A stretch of 64,000 bases of DNA from Pseudomonas fluvialis (GTDB lineage: Bacteria > Pseudomonadota > Gammaproteobacteria > Pseudomonadales > Pseudomonadaceae): the NCBI RefSeq assembly GCF_014207935.1, contig NZ_JACHLL010000001.1, forward strand, positions 930,001 to 994,000, read 5' to 3'. This document shows, piece after piece, positions 46,722 through 58,022 of the stretch. Made by a program: the position numbers and the translations under genes. Position 1 is the first letter of the stretch, and each line of letters opens with the position of its first letter. The notes below the pieces were generated by a model. That model did no database searches. It was given only the letters and a program-made list of their open reading frames with translations, and was not told the origin of the DNA.

Positions 46722-46743
46722 TTCGGTCACGCCTGGGTGCTGC

Positions 46744-48914
<2,171 letters not shown>

Positions 48915-49802
48915 ATGAGCCGAGAACTGCCCCCGCTGAATGCCCTGCGCGCCTTTGAAGCCGCTGCCCGCCTGCAGAGTGTCAGTCAGGCCGCGGAGGA
49001 ACTGAGCGTCACCCATGGCGCCGTGAGCCGACAGATACGTGCGCTGGAGGAACAGCTTGGCCTGGCCTTGTTCGTCAAGGAGGGTCGTGGCGTAAAACTC
49101 ACCGATGCCGGCCTGCGCCTGCGCGATGCCGCCTTCGATGCCTTCGAGCGTCTGCGCAGTACCTGTGCCGACCTGCGCCGGCAGAGCGAAGATGCCCCCT
49201 TCGTGCTGGCCTGCCCCGGCAGTCTGCTGGCGCGCTGGTTCATTCCGCGGCTGGATCGCCTCAACCGCGAGTTGCCGGAGCTGCGTCTGCAGCTCTCGGC
49301 CAGCGAGGGCGAGCTGGACCCGCGTCGCCCTGGGGTGGATGCCACCCTGTGCTTTGCCAGCCCGCCGTGGCCGGCGGACTTGCAGGTGTACGAGCTGGCG
49401 GCCGAGCGCATCGGCCCGGTGTTCAGTCCGCGTCATGCGCGGGCTACCGAGCTGGTTCAGGCGCCAGCCAGTGCCCTGCTGGGCGAAGCGTTGCTGCACA
49501 CCGTGTCGCGCCCGCAGGCCTGGCCGCAGTGGGCGGTCAGCCAGGGGTTGGGGGGGGGGCCGTTACAGCTGGGGCAGGGCTTCGAGCATCTCTATTACCT
49601 GCTGGAGGCGGCGATGGCCGGGCTTGGCGTGGCGATTGCCCCGCAGCAGCTGGTGGCCGATGACCTGGCGGCTGGTCGTCTGCTGGCACCCTGGGGTTTC
49701 ACCGCCACCGGCGGGCGCCTGGCGCTGTGGGTGCCGGGCCGCCGCAGCGATCGCCGAGCCGAGCAACTGGCCGCCTGGCTGGCCCGCGAGCTGCGTGACT
49801 GA
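48915..49802 (+). CDS. trpI: LysR-family activator of trpBA
   Basis: 295-residue LysR-type regulator. The helix-turn-helix is in the first 60 residues ([18 protein letters not shown] then [20 protein letters not shown]); the effector-binding domain follows (about 90-295). In Pseudomonas, indole-3-glycerol phosphate is the inducer. The start at 48915 yields the standard N-terminus; the frame is open further upstream. Near residue 213 the gene contains a run of ten G residues (49550-49559), translated as Gly-Gly-Gly; slippage would disrupt the frame. Confidence 0.93.
   Translation: MSRELPPLNALRAFEAAARLQSVSQAAEELSVTHGAVSRQIRALEEQLGLALFVKEGRGVKLTDAGLRLRDAAFDAFERLRSTCADLRRQSEDAPFVLACPGSLLARWFIPRLDRLNRELPELRLQLSASEGELDPRRPGVDATLCFASPPWPADLQVYELAAERIGPVFSPRHARATELVQAPASALLGEALLHTVSRPQAWPQWAVSQGLGGGPLQLGQGFEHLYYLLEAAMAGLGVAIAPQQLVADDLAAGRLLAPWGFTATGGRLALWVPGRRSDRRAEQLAAWLARELRD
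49550..49559 (+). repeat. G10 homopolymer inside trpI
   Basis: Ten consecutive G residues within the coding part for the effector domain of TrpI (preceded by GGGGTT). It is the longest mononucleotide run that I noticed in the window. The frame is intact with G10. Confidence 0.85.
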
Positions 49803-49862
49803 CCGGCTGAGATGATGCTTCTCGACTAGGCTTGCGGGTACACCCCGCAACGGAGAACGCTC

Positions 49863-50078
49863 ATGTCGGACCATCGCACCTACAAGAAAATCGAAGTCGT
49901 CGGCTCTTCCACCGTCAGCATCGAGGATGCCATCAACAACGCCCTGGCCGAGTGCGCCAAGTCCGTGCGCAACATGGACTGGTTCGAGGTCACCGAAACC
50001 CGTGGGCATATCGTCAACGGCAAGGTGGCGCACTATCAGGTCGGCCTGAAGATCGGTTTCCGCATCGCCGACAGCTGA
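49863..50078 (+). CDS. Dodecin (flavin-storage protein)
   Basis: 71-residue dodecin, which forms a hollow 12-mer that stores or buffers flavins. Seen: the N-terminal YKKIEVVGSSTVSIEDAINNALA and the flavin-stacking Trp region NMDWFEVTETRGHI (Trp about residue 40), then KVAHYQVGLKIGFRI. Length matches the family. It stands alone downstream of trpI, with GGAGAACGCTC before the ATG. Confidence 0.93.
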   Translation: MSDHRTYKKIEVVGSSTVSIEDAINNALAECAKSVRNMDWFEVTETRGHIVNGKVAHYQVGLKIGFRIADS

Positions 50079-50196
50079 TTGGCCGGCCGAGTGGTCGGCT
50101 GTTGTCGATGGCCGGCCATCAGGCGGTCATCTCAGGCGAGCTAGACTGGCACTGCCGCCTGTCGCGGCAGCATTCACGCAACGAAGGAGCGTACGC

Positions 50197-50421
50197 ATGA
50201 AACAGGCATTCTGGGCTGTGGGGTTGATGATGGTGGCCGGTCAGGCACTGGCGGCGCCCAAGCCCTGCGAGGAACTCAAGGCTGAAATCGAAGCCAAGCT
50301 CAAGGACAAGGGCGTTGCCGCCTACAGCCTGGAGATCGTGGCCAAGGGCAGCGTGACCGACAAGACCGTGGTCGGCAGCTGCGAGGCCGGTAGCAAGGAG
50401 ATTGTCTACCAGCGCCAGTAA
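50197..50421 (+). CDS. DUF1161-family exported protein
   Basis: 74-residue protein with a Sec signal peptide (to about residue 20, GQALAAPKPC) and a short mature domain with two conserved Cys (PCEELKAEIEAKL and VVGSCEAGSKEIVY) that could form a disulfide. Function of the family is unknown. AAGGAGC precedes the ATG by 7 nt. In P. aeruginosa a similar gene follows the trpBA-trpI region. Confidence 0.85.
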   Translation: MKQAFWAVGLMMVAGQALAAPKPCEELKAEIEAKLKDKGVAAYSLEIVAKGSVTDKTVVGSCEAGSKEIVYQRQ

Positions 50422-50435
50422 CGCCCTGTAGACAT

Positions 50436-50466
50436 GACAAAGGCCGGACCTGTTCCGGCCTTTGTC
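50436..50466. terminator. Bidirectional terminator between convergent genes
   Basis: Perfect 13-bp stem GACAAAGGCCGGA / TCCGGCCTTTGTC with a 5-nt loop. It sits between the DUF1161 stop (50421) and the stop of the convergent lipoprotein gene (50470). T-runs are short on both sides, but the stem is very stable. Confidence 0.75.
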
Positions 50467-50469
50467 GTT

Positions 50470-50889
50470 TCAGTAGCTGCCGCAGCGCAGCACCTGGGCA
50501 CGGCCCAGCACCTGACCCTGCGCATCGCGCAACCAGGCCTGGGCGCGGTAGCCGGCGATGGGGCGGGCGTCGATACGGTAGCGCTGGCCGGCGGCAAAGT
50601 GCTCATAGGTCACGCGCAGCTGGCAGGTGATCCACTCCGGCCCGCCGCCTGGGTCGCTCAGGCCGCCGCCTCCCGGGCGCTCGAACTGATAGCGCAGGAG
50701 CAGTTCGTGGGCGCCGGGCGCCATCTGGAAATAGCGGCCATCGCGCAGGTCGCGGCGGTCCAGCTCATCGGCCATCAGCACCTGACCAGGTTCTGGCCGC
50801 AGGTCGATCCAGACCTGCTGCGGATCGACGGCCGGCAGTGGCGTGGCACAGCCGGTCAGTAGCAGGAGAGAAACAATCACAGCGCGCAT
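50470..50889 (-). CDS. Small lipoprotein of unknown function
   Basis: 139-residue lipoprotein. The signal MRAVIVSLLLLTGC has a clear lipobox (LLTG-C, Cys at residue 14). The mature part has Trp/Arg/Tyr-rich beta-type sequence (VWIDLRPEPGQVLMADEL, GYRAQAWLRDAQGQVLG) with no catalytic motif that I recognise. The residue after the Cys is Ala, which favours outer-membrane sorting by the usual Lol rule. It diverges from the predicted aminopeptidase gene. Confidence 0.75.
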   Translation of the reverse strand: MRAVIVSLLLLTGCATPLPAVDPQQVWIDLRPEPGQVLMADELDRRDLRDGRYFQMAPGAHELLLRYQFERPGGGGLSDPGGGPEWITCQLRVTYEHFAAGQRYRIDARPIAGYRAQAWLRDAQGQVLGRAQVLRCGSY

Positions 50890-50952
50890 GGTGCTAGCCT
50901 CCAAGGATTACGATCTAGCCTAACGCTAAAGCGCCCTTCTGTAGTGCTGCCG

Positions 50953-51987
50953 ATGAAAACTGCCCTACTCCTGTTCAGTCTGTTGCTGCTCACGGCCTGT
51001 AGTCAGCTGCGCGATCTGCCGCATCTGGCGGCCGGGCAGTGGCAGCTGTTGCATGAGCGTCAGGCTGTGCCCAACCTGCTCGCCGACCCGGCACAGCCCG
51101 CTGCGCTCAAGGCGCGTTTGCGCGAGGCGGCGCTCGCCCGGGATTTCGCCAGTCGGCGGCTGGCCCTGCCGGACAATGGCAGCTACCGCAGTTATGTCGA
51201 ACTGGGCCGGCCCTATGTGGTGTGGAATCTGTTCGCCAGCCCGGAGTTTTCCCTGCAGCCGCTGACCCACTGCTTCCCGCTGGCCGGTTGCGTGGCCTAC
51301 CGTGGCTACTTTGCGCCGGGCCGGGCGCGGGGGGCGGCGGCGCTGCTCCGACAGCAGGGCTGGGATACCGCGGTGGTCGGTATCGAGGCCTATTCCACCC
51401 TGGGCTGGTTCGACGACCCGCTGCTCAGCAGCATGCTCCGCCGCAGCGACGCCGAGCTGGCCGGGCTGATATTCCACGAGCTGGCGCATCAGCAGTTCTA
51501 CCTGCCCGGCGATACGGCCTTCAACGAATCCTTTGCCCGCTTCGTCGAACTGGAGGGGCTGCGCCAGTGGCGTGAGCAGCGCGGTCTGCCTGCCGCCGAC
51601 GGTCGCCTGGAGCGTCAGCGCGAGCAGTTCACCGCGCTGCTGCTGGCCAGTCGTGGGCGCCTGGAGACCCTCTATGCGCAGACGTTGTCGGCACCCGCCA
51701 TGCGACAGGCCAAGCAGGCCGAGTTTGCCCGGCTGCGCCACGACTACCGTCAGCTACGTGACCAGCAGTGGCAGGGCGACCGCCGCTTCGATGCCTGGAT
51801 CAACGCGCCACTGAACAATGCCCGCCTGTTGCCCGTGGGTCTTTACGAACAGTGGCTGCCGGCCTTTGCCAGGCTGTTTGCGCAGAGTGATGGTGACTGG
51901 CCGCGCTTTTATGCAGCTGTCGCACGACTGGCCAAGCAGCCGGCGGCAGAGCGTCAGGCACAGCTATTAGTGCTGATTGAGCCCTAA
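50953..51987 (+). CDS. Predicted zinc aminopeptidase lipoprotein
   Basis: 344-residue lipoprotein (signal MKTALLLFSLLLLTAC, lipobox LLTA-C) with the metal-binding motif HELAHQQFY (first His about residue 175) and a downstream Glu in FNESFARFVELEG (about residue 193). These match the family known as predicted aminopeptidases (COG4324-like). The peptide substrate is unknown; the protein would act in the periplasm or on the outer membrane inner face. A GTG at 50944 is an alternative start. Its stop overlaps that of the convergent regulator gene. Confidence 0.82.
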   Translation: MKTALLLFSLLLLTACSQLRDLPHLAAGQWQLLHERQAVPNLLADPAQPAALKARLREAALARDFASRRLALPDNGSYRSYVELGRPYVVWNLFASPEFSLQPLTHCFPLAGCVAYRGYFAPGRARGAAALLRQQGWDTAVVGIEAYSTLGWFDDPLLSSMLRRSDAELAGLIFHELAHQQFYLPGDTAFNESFARFVELEGLRQWREQRGLPAADGRLERQREQFTALLLASRGRLETLYAQTLSAPAMRQAKQAEFARLRHDYRQLRDQQWQGDRRFDAWINAPLNNARLLPVGLYEQWLPAFARLFAQSDGDWPRFYAAVARLAKQPAAERQAQLLVLIEP

Positions 51988-53129
51988 CGTTCGAGGGTCT
52001 GGGCCACGCTGCTGAGCAGTTGTTGGAATAGCTGGTCCTGCTCGGCGGCGCCGCGGAACAGGGTATGGATGCGGTCGCTGGAGTCGGCCAGCAGGGTCAT
52101 CAGGCGCTGCTCCTCGTTGCCGGTCAGGCACAGCTGGGAGAACTCCAGGTTGAGGGTGTCGAGCATGGCCTGCAGCTCCTCGGTGCTGCGTTTGGTCACC
52201 TCCAGCTTGGCCTGCTCCATCTCGGCGATCATCTGCTGCAGCACGCTGGCCGTGGTCTGGATGCGGATGGCCCGCTCCAGAGAACGCAGCTCGTTGATCA
52301 TCGCCAGGGTGCGGGCTTCCAGGCCGTTGGCGATGTAGCAGATATGGTCCTTGAGGATGCCGTAGCGCATCGGATCGTCGACCGGCATGTTGCGGATCAG
52401 CACGGCGACATGGGCGTAGTTGAGGATGGTGCGCGAGCCGAAATCGGAAATGCGCCCCAGATGTCGGGAGTTCTCCAGCACTTCCTGCTCGATGGGTCGG
52501 CGCAGGTTGTCGTCGAAGAAGAAGGCCATGCCGCGGTCGTGGAAAATACCCATGCTGGCGTGCAGGCCGAATTCATTGAATGTGCGCAGCGTCAGCGCAG
52601 CCAGTGCGGCGAAATCCTCGCAGGCAAAACCATATTCCATGTACTGCAGGATGCGGCCCAGTTCGGCGTTCAGGGTCATCGACTGGAAGGCGATCTGCGA
52701 GGACTGGCTGAGCTGCAAGCGCATGGCCGAGTTGTCGCGCAGCTGGCTCTCGACCCGCTTGAGGCGAACGGCCAGGGCTTCTGGGCTGATCGGCAGGTGC
52801 ACATAATCATCGGCGCCACAGGAAAAGGCGCGCATGCAGTCCGGCTCGGTGCCGTTGCTGACCAGGAAGAAGATCGGCGGGCGGGCACTGCCATCGCGCT
52901 TCGGCAGTTGGGCCAGGCGCTGTTCGTAGTCCGGGCAGCGCTCATCGACCAGGATCAGCTGGCATTCGGCCGCGTCGGCGTCACCCAGGCGTACGCCGTG
53001 ATCCTCCAGGCCGAGCCGCCAGAAAGCCTCATGCTCGCTGGCGGCAATCAGATGGATGTGTAGTGGCGCCACTTCGACCGTGGTGCTGTCTGCGCCGAGG
53101 TCGTCATCCCACAAGTCGATGCCTGACAT
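51984..53129 (-). CDS. Response-regulator-like protein with degenerate receiver domain
   Basis: 381-residue protein. Residues 20-145 look like a receiver domain: LILVDERCPDY carries the likely phospho-acceptor Asp, FFLVSNG gives the Thr/Ser position, and CGADDYVHLPIS covers the last motif. There the usual Lys before Pro is replaced by Leu. The rest (150-381) is helical, with a GAF- or coiled-coil-like middle and no DNA-binding or GGDEF/EAL motif that I can see. The ATG at 53129 starts MSGIDLWDDDLG. It is an orphan with no histidine kinase adjacent. Signalling may be phosphorylation-independent. Confidence 0.72.
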   Translation of the reverse strand: MSGIDLWDDDLGADSTTVEVAPLHIHLIAASEHEAFWRLGLEDHGVRLGDADAAECQLILVDERCPDYEQRLAQLPKRDGSARPPIFFLVSNGTEPDCMRAFSCGADDYVHLPISPEALAVRLKRVESQLRDNSAMRLQLSQSSQIAFQSMTLNAELGRILQYMEYGFACEDFAALAALTLRTFNEFGLHASMGIFHDRGMAFFFDDNLRRPIEQEVLENSRHLGRISDFGSRTILNYAHVAVLIRNMPVDDPMRYGILKDHICYIANGLEARTLAMINELRSLERAIRIQTTASVLQQMIAEMEQAKLEVTKRSTEELQAMLDTLNLEFSQLCLTGNEEQRLMTLLADSSDRIHTLFRGAAEQDQLFQQLLSSVAQTLER

Positions 53130-53267
53130 GGTTCTTCCTTGCTCCGCGGTGAGGGTGCGAAGAGCGTCCAGGCCGCGCGCGCCAAGGGCTGCGCTGCAAC
53201 CGCGACGGATATGCTGCAAGCGTAGAACAAGAATCCTGTTTGCCCAGTCAGGCGTGTGCGCCGGTGA

Positions 53268-53801
53268 TCAGCTCTCGGCCAGGTAGCTGTCCTTGAGGCG
53301 CACGTAGTTGGCCGCGCTGTAGGTGAAGAAGGCCTTTTCCTTGTCGCTCAGCGCCCGCGCCTGCTTCACCGGACTGCCGACATACAGGTAGCCGCTGTAC
53401 AGAGTCTTGCCCGGCGGCACCAGGCTGCCGGCGCCGAGCACCACATCGTCCTCGATCACCGCGCCGTCCATGACGATGGCGCCCATGCCGATCAGCACCC
53501 GGTTGCCTACACGGCAGCCGTGCAGCAGCGCCTTGTGGCCGATGGTCACGTCATCGCCGATGGTCAGTGGCCAGCCGTCGGCATTGAAGGGGCCGGCGTG
53601 AGTGATGTGCAGCACGCTGCCATCCTGCACACTGCTGCGCTGACCAATTCGGATCCGGTGCATATCGCCGCGGATTACCGCCAGCGGCCACACCGAGCTG
53701 TCGTCGCCAAGGCTGACATCGCCGATGACCACGGCCGAGTCGTCGATGAACACCCGCTCGCCGAGGCTGGGTGTCATGTCCTGAAAAGGTCTAATGGCCA
53801 C
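53268..53801 (-). CDS. Gamma-carbonic-anhydrase-like hexapeptide-repeat protein
   Basis: 177-residue left-handed beta-helix protein of the gamma-CA/PaaY/YrdA group. Hexapeptide repeats occupy about residues 20-140, with metal-binding His in MHRIRIG, LHITHAG and TIGHKALLHGC. Zn-type ligands are present, but the actual activity is not proven for many family members. GTG 53801 is chosen as the start because GGAG lies about 9 nt upstream and the result is MAIRPFQDM. It diverges from prlC, as in P. aeruginosa. Confidence 0.88.
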   Translation of the reverse strand: MAIRPFQDMTPSLGERVFIDDSAVVIGDVSLGDDSSVWPLAVIRGDMHRIRIGQRSSVQDGSVLHITHAGPFNADGWPLTIGDDVTIGHKALLHGCRVGNRVLIGMGAIVMDGAVIEDDVVLGAGSLVPPGKTLYSGYLYVGSPVKQARALSDKEKAFFTYSAANYVRLKDSYLAES

Positions 53802-53890
53802 GATAGCGATCTCCAAAGGAAGGTAGGCGGCTGATTGTAATAAGATGCGCGCATCCGGCGCTGCCGCGCCCATCCGTACAAGGTGCCATC

Positions 53891-55939
53891 GTGACTGCGA
53901 TCAATCCGCTGCTGCAAGACTTCGACCTGCCGCCCTACTCCCTGATCAAGCCCGAGCATGTCGAGCCGGCGATCGACCAGATCCTCGCCGACAACCGTGC
54001 CGCCATCTCTGCGCTGCTGGAAACCCAGCAGAACAACCCGAGCTGGAGCGGTCTGGTGCTGGCGCTGGATGAGCTGAATGCGCGCCTGGGCCGTGCCTGG
54101 AGCCCGGTCAGCCACCTCAATGCCGTGTGCAACAGCGCCGAACTGCGCGCCGCGTACGAGGCCTGCCTGCCCAAGCTGTCCGAGTTCTGGACCGAGATGG
54201 GGCAGAACAAGCCGCTGTTCGAGGCCTATGAGGCGCTGGCCAAGAGCCCGGCCGCCGAAGGTTTCGAAGTGGCGCAGAAGACCATCCTCGAACACGCCCT
54301 GCGCGACTTCCGCCTGTCCGGTATCGACCTGCCGCCGGCCGAGCAGCAACGCTACGGCGAGATCCAGATGAAGCTGTCCGAGCTGACCAGCCGCTTCTCC
54401 AACCAGTTGCTCGACGCGACGCAGGCCTGGACCAAGCACATCACCGACCAATCCCAGCTCGCCGGCCTGCCGGATTCGGCCAAGGCGCAGATGGCCCAGG
54501 CCGCCAAGGCCAAGGAGCTGGACGGCTGGCTGATCAGCCTGGAATTCCCCAGCTACTACGCGGTGATGACCTACGCCGACGACCGTGCCCTGCGCGAGGA
54601 GCTGTACGCCGCCTACTGCACCCGCGCCTCCGATCAGGGGCCGAATGCCGGTCAGTTCGACAACGGCCCGCTGATGGAGCAGATCCTCGACCTGCGCCAG
54701 GAGTTGGCCCGCCTGCTCGGCTTTGCCCACTACAGCGAGCTGAGCCTAGCCAGCAAGATGGCCGAGAATACCGAGCAGGTGCTGCACTTCCTGCGTGATC
54801 TGGCCGTGCGCAGCAAGCCGTTTGCCCAGCGCGATCTGCAGGAACTGAAAGCCTTTGCTGCGGAGCAGGGCTGCGCCGATCTGCAGAGCTGGGATGTCGG
54901 CTACTACAGCGAGAAGTTGCGCCAGCAGCGCTACAGCATCTCCCAAGAGCAGGTGCGCGCCTGGTTCCCGATCGACAAGGTGCTGTCCGGCCTGTTCGCC
55001 ATCGTGCAAAAGCTCTACGGCATCGAGATCGCGGAGCTGTCCGGCTTCGACAGCTGGCATCCGGATGTGCGCCTGTTCGAGATCCGTGAGAACGGCCAGC
55101 ATGTCGGGCGCTTCTTCTTCGACCTCTACGCCCGGGCCAACAAGCGCGGCGGCGCCTGGATGGACGGCGCGCGCGACAAGCGCCGCTCGGCTGCCGGCGA
55201 GCTGATCAGCCCGGTAGCCAATCTGGTGTGCAACTTCACTCCCGCAGTGGAAGGCCAGCCGGCACTGCTGACCCACGACGAGGTCACCACCCTGTTCCAC
55301 GAGTTCGGCCACGGCCTGCACCACCTGCTGACCCGCATCGAGCATGCCGGCGTGTCCGGCATCAACGGCGTGGCCTGGGATGCGGTCGAGCTGCCCAGCC
55401 AGTTCATGGAGAACTGGTGCTGGGAGCCGGAAGGTCTGGCGCTGATCTCCGGCAATTTCGAGAGCGGCGAGCCACTGCCCAAGGACCTGCTGGACAAGAT
55501 GCTGGCGGCGAAGAACTTCCAGTCCGGCCTGATGATGGTGCGCCAGCTGGAGTTCTCGCTGTTCGACTTCGAGCTGCACGCCACCCACGGCGACGGTCGC
55601 AGCGTGCTGGACGTGCTGGATGGCATCCGCGATGAAGTGGCGGTGATCCGCCCGCCGGCCTTCAACCGCTTCGCCAACAGCTTCGCGCACATCTTCGCCG
55701 GCGGTTACGCGGCCGGTTACTACAGCTACAAGTGGGCCGAGGTGCTCTCCGCCGATGCCTTCTCGCTGTTCGAGGAGCAGGGTGTGCTCAACCCCGAAAC
55801 CGGCCGTGCCTTCCGCGAGGCTATTCTGGCCCGTGGCGGCTCGCAGGAAGCCATGCGCCTGTTCGTTGACTTCCGTGGCCGCGAGCCGTCCATTGATGCG
55901 CTGCTGCGCCACAGCGGTCTGAGTGAGGAGGCGGCATGA
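53891..55939 (+). CDS. prlC: Oligopeptidase A
   Basis: 682-residue M3-family zinc metallopeptidase of the cytosol, which degrades signal peptides and other oligopeptides. The zinc-binding HEFGHGLHH motif is at about residues 470-478, with the third ligand Glu downstream in GVAWDAVELPSQFMENW. The N-terminus from GTG 53891 is MTAINPLLQDFDLPPYS. Length matches the family. Its stop overlaps the start of the YheV gene by 4 nt. Confidence 0.96.
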   Translation: MTAINPLLQDFDLPPYSLIKPEHVEPAIDQILADNRAAISALLETQQNNPSWSGLVLALDELNARLGRAWSPVSHLNAVCNSAELRAAYEACLPKLSEFWTEMGQNKPLFEAYEALAKSPAAEGFEVAQKTILEHALRDFRLSGIDLPPAEQQRYGEIQMKLSELTSRFSNQLLDATQAWTKHITDQSQLAGLPDSAKAQMAQAAKAKELDGWLISLEFPSYYAVMTYADDRALREELYAAYCTRASDQGPNAGQFDNGPLMEQILDLRQELARLLGFAHYSELSLASKMAENTEQVLHFLRDLAVRSKPFAQRDLQELKAFAAEQGCADLQSWDVGYYSEKLRQQRYSISQEQVRAWFPIDKVLSGLFAIVQKLYGIEIAELSGFDSWHPDVRLFEIRENGQHVGRFFFDLYARANKRGGAWMDGARDKRRSAAGELISPVANLVCNFTPAVEGQPALLTHDEVTTLFHEFGHGLHHLLTRIEHAGVSGINGVAWDAVELPSQFMENWCWEPEGLALISGNFESGEPLPKDLLDKMLAAKNFQSGLMMVRQLEFSLFDFELHATHGDGRSVLDVLDGIRDEVAVIRPPAFNRFANSFAHIFAGGYAAGYYSYKWAEVLSADAFSLFEEQGVLNPETGRAFREAILARGGSQEAMRLFVDFRGREPSIDALLRHSGLSEEAA

Positions 55940-56193
55940 GCCAGCCGAAGAAGCGCTTCATCGCCGGCGCCGTGTGCCCGGCCTGCAGCGAGATGGACAA
56001 GATCCAGATGTGGGACGTGGACGGTGTGCCACACCGCGAATGCGTGGCCTGTGGCTTCTCCGACACCCTGGATGCCCAGGGCAACTCGGTGCCGCGCGAG
56101 GTGCCGACCCGGGTCAACAAGGTGGCGGCCAAGCCGGCGGCACCCAAGGGTCAGACCGTGCAGTTCTTCCCCAATCCCAAACTGAAAAAATAG
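55936..56193 (+). CDS. YheV-family zinc-ribbon protein
   Basis: 85-residue protein with two Cys-x2-Cys pairs (VCPACSEMDK and CVACGFSD), a probable zinc ribbon, and a basic Pro/Lys-rich tail. The ATGA overlap with prlC suggests coupled translation, and the pairing prlC-yheV is common in gammaproteobacteria. A role as a small metal-binding partner is likely, but the biochemical function is unknown. Confidence 0.88.
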   Translation: MSQPKKRFIAGAVCPACSEMDKIQMWDVDGVPHRECVACGFSDTLDAQGNSVPREVPTRVNKVAAKPAAPKGQTVQFFPNPKLKK

Positions 56194-56302
56194 CAGGGAG
56201 CTATTTTTAACGTCGTCCACCGCTGGCTTGTTGATTCGGCGATGGGCTGTCGTTCTCGATAAATAACTGTATATTTAAACAGTATTTTTTCGAGGGCTGC
56301 CC

Positions 56303-57361
56303 ATGTCCGTTTCTCTGCCGCCGCGCGGTCGCGGTACCGCCAGCAACCCGCACAACCGCTTTGCCGCCCAGCGTATCATCGCCAGCGATGACGGCTGGTA
56401 TCAGGAAGTGCCGCCCAGTCGCGCTACCGAGGTGCGGGCGGAGACGGCCAAGACCATCATTACCCGCAACCAGTCGCCGGACCTGCCTTTCGACCGCTCG
56501 CTCAATCCCTACAGGGGCTGTGAGCATGGCTGCATCTACTGCTATGCGCGGCCCAGCCACGCCTACTGGGACCTGTCGCCGGGGCTGGATTTCGAGACCC
56601 GGCTGATCGCCAAGACCAACGCGGCCGCCGTGCTCGAACAGCAGCTAAGCAAGCCCGGCTACGTGCCGGCGCCGATCAACCTGGGGGCCAACACCGACCC
56701 CTACCAGCCCATCGAGCGCCAGCAGCAGCTGACCCGGCGCTGCCTGGAGGTGCTGCTGCGCTACCGCCATCCCGTCACCATCGTCACCAAGGGCGCGCTG
56801 ATCCTGCGAGACCTCGACCTCTTGAGCGAGCTGGCCGAGCGTCACTTGCTGCGGGTCTATATCAGCCTGACCACGTTGGACGATGAGTTGAAGCGCATCC
56901 TCGAACCGCGCGCCGCCGCCCCCAGCGCGCGTCTTCGCACGATCCGCGTGCTGCGCGGCGCCGGGGTGCCGGTGGGCGTGCTCTGTTCGCCGATGATTCC
57001 GCAGATCAACGACTGCGAGCTGGAGAGCCTGCTGGAGTCCGCCAAGGGCGCGGGTGCCCGATCGGCGCGCTACATGCTGCTGCGTCTGCCGCGCGAGGTG
57101 GCGCCGCTGTTCGAGGAATGGCTGCAGGCCCATTACCCGCAACGCGCGGCCCATGTGCTCAGCCTGATCCGCCAGAGCCGTGGCGGCGAGTTGTATGACA
57201 GCCGCTTTGGCGCACGTTTCACCGGCGAAGGTGTGTTTGCCGAACTGCTGCAGCAGCGCTTTGCCGTGGCCTGCAAACGGCTGGGCCTCAACCGCCGCCC
57301 GGAGCCGGAGCTGGACTGCAGCGCTTTCGCGCCGCCGGGCGGTCAGTTGTCGCTGCTCTGA
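56303..57361 (+). CDS. Radical SAM protein (PA0069 family)
   Basis: 352-residue radical SAM protein. The Fe-S cluster motif is CEHGCIYC (about residues 74-81, C-x3-C-x2-C), followed by YARPSHAYW. The barrel region includes LGANTDPYQPIE, VTIVTKGALILRDLDLL and VYISLTTLDDEL. It resembles the photolyase/spore-lyase-like DNA-repair group, but its substrate has not been demonstrated to my knowledge. The N-terminal 60 residues are rich in Arg and precede the core. It follows the YheV gene by 109 nt. Confidence 0.87.
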   Translation: MSVSLPPRGRGTASNPHNRFAAQRIIASDDGWYQEVPPSRATEVRAETAKTIITRNQSPDLPFDRSLNPYRGCEHGCIYCYARPSHAYWDLSPGLDFETRLIAKTNAAAVLEQQLSKPGYVPAPINLGANTDPYQPIERQQQLTRRCLEVLLRYRHPVTIVTKGALILRDLDLLSELAERHLLRVYISLTTLDDELKRILEPRAAAPSARLRTIRVLRGAGVPVGVLCSPMIPQINDCELESLLESAKGAGARSARYMLLRLPREVAPLFEEWLQAHYPQRAAHVLSLIRQSRGGELYDSRFGARFTGEGVFAELLQQRFAVACKRLGLNRRPEPELDCSAFAPPGGQLSLL

Positions 57362-57371
57362 ACGGTGTGGA

Positions 57372-58022
57372 TCAGGCCCGCTGGCGATTGAGCTGCAGTT
57401 CGACGCCCAGCTCGCGTGACAGGCAGGGCCAGCGCTTCCACGCCGACACGGTGTGCGGGTTGGCCAGGCGCTCGCGGTAGGCCTGCACCGAAGCGCGCTG
57501 GAAGATGGCCTCGTTGAGCAGGCCGTCGACGGCATGGTGCACGGCTTCATCGAGCTGGTTGGCAAAGGGCTCGCCGATCAGCTGGTGGGCAATCAGATTG
57601 GCCATGGTGGTGTCCAGCGGAATCAGCACCTGACCGAGATGGCTGATGTAGCGGTCGTTGACCTCCTCGACCAGGCGATGGGCGAGGTAGGCCTCATCGA
57701 GCAGGGCATTCAGACCCTGATGGCCTTCGAGCAGAGCGGGTGGCTGGATGAAGAAGGTTTCCGCCACTTTCAGCACCGGCAGGATCTGCTCATGGATGCC
57801 GGCCTCCTCGGCCACGCTGGCGGCGGCTTCGAGCATCTCCGGAACCTGATCGATATAGGCCGCGACGAAGCGCGCCATTACCGTCAGGGCATCCACGTCC
57901 GGTAGCTGAATGGCCGGATGCAGGCGCTCCAGCTGGGCTTCCAGCTGTTGCCGCAGGAGGCCGTTGGCGGCTTCGTGCTGGTGAGCGTGCTGGATCAGGG
58001 AACGGAGAGCAGCGGTATTCAT
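57372..58022 (-). CDS. Conserved helical protein of unknown function upstream of the cox operon
   Basis: 216-residue soluble protein, strongly helical (Ala, Leu, Glu, His-rich), with no membrane segment and no motif that I recognise. By position it matches P. aeruginosa PA0104, next to coxB. The many His (HAHQHEAANG near the N-terminus) might bind metal, but I see no defined site. It diverges from the cytochrome oxidase operon across a 373-nt gap, so a shared regulatory region is possible. Confidence 0.7.
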   Translation of the reverse strand: MNTAALRSLIQHAHQHEAANGLLRQQLEAQLERLHPAIQLPDVDALTVMARFVAAYIDQVPEMLEAAASVAEEAGIHEQILPVLKVAETFFIQPPALLEGHQGLNALLDEAYLAHRLVEEVNDRYISHLGQVLIPLDTTMANLIAHQLIGEPFANQLDEAVHHAVDGLLNEAIFQRASVQAYRERLANPHTVSAWKRWPCLSRELGVELQLNRQRA

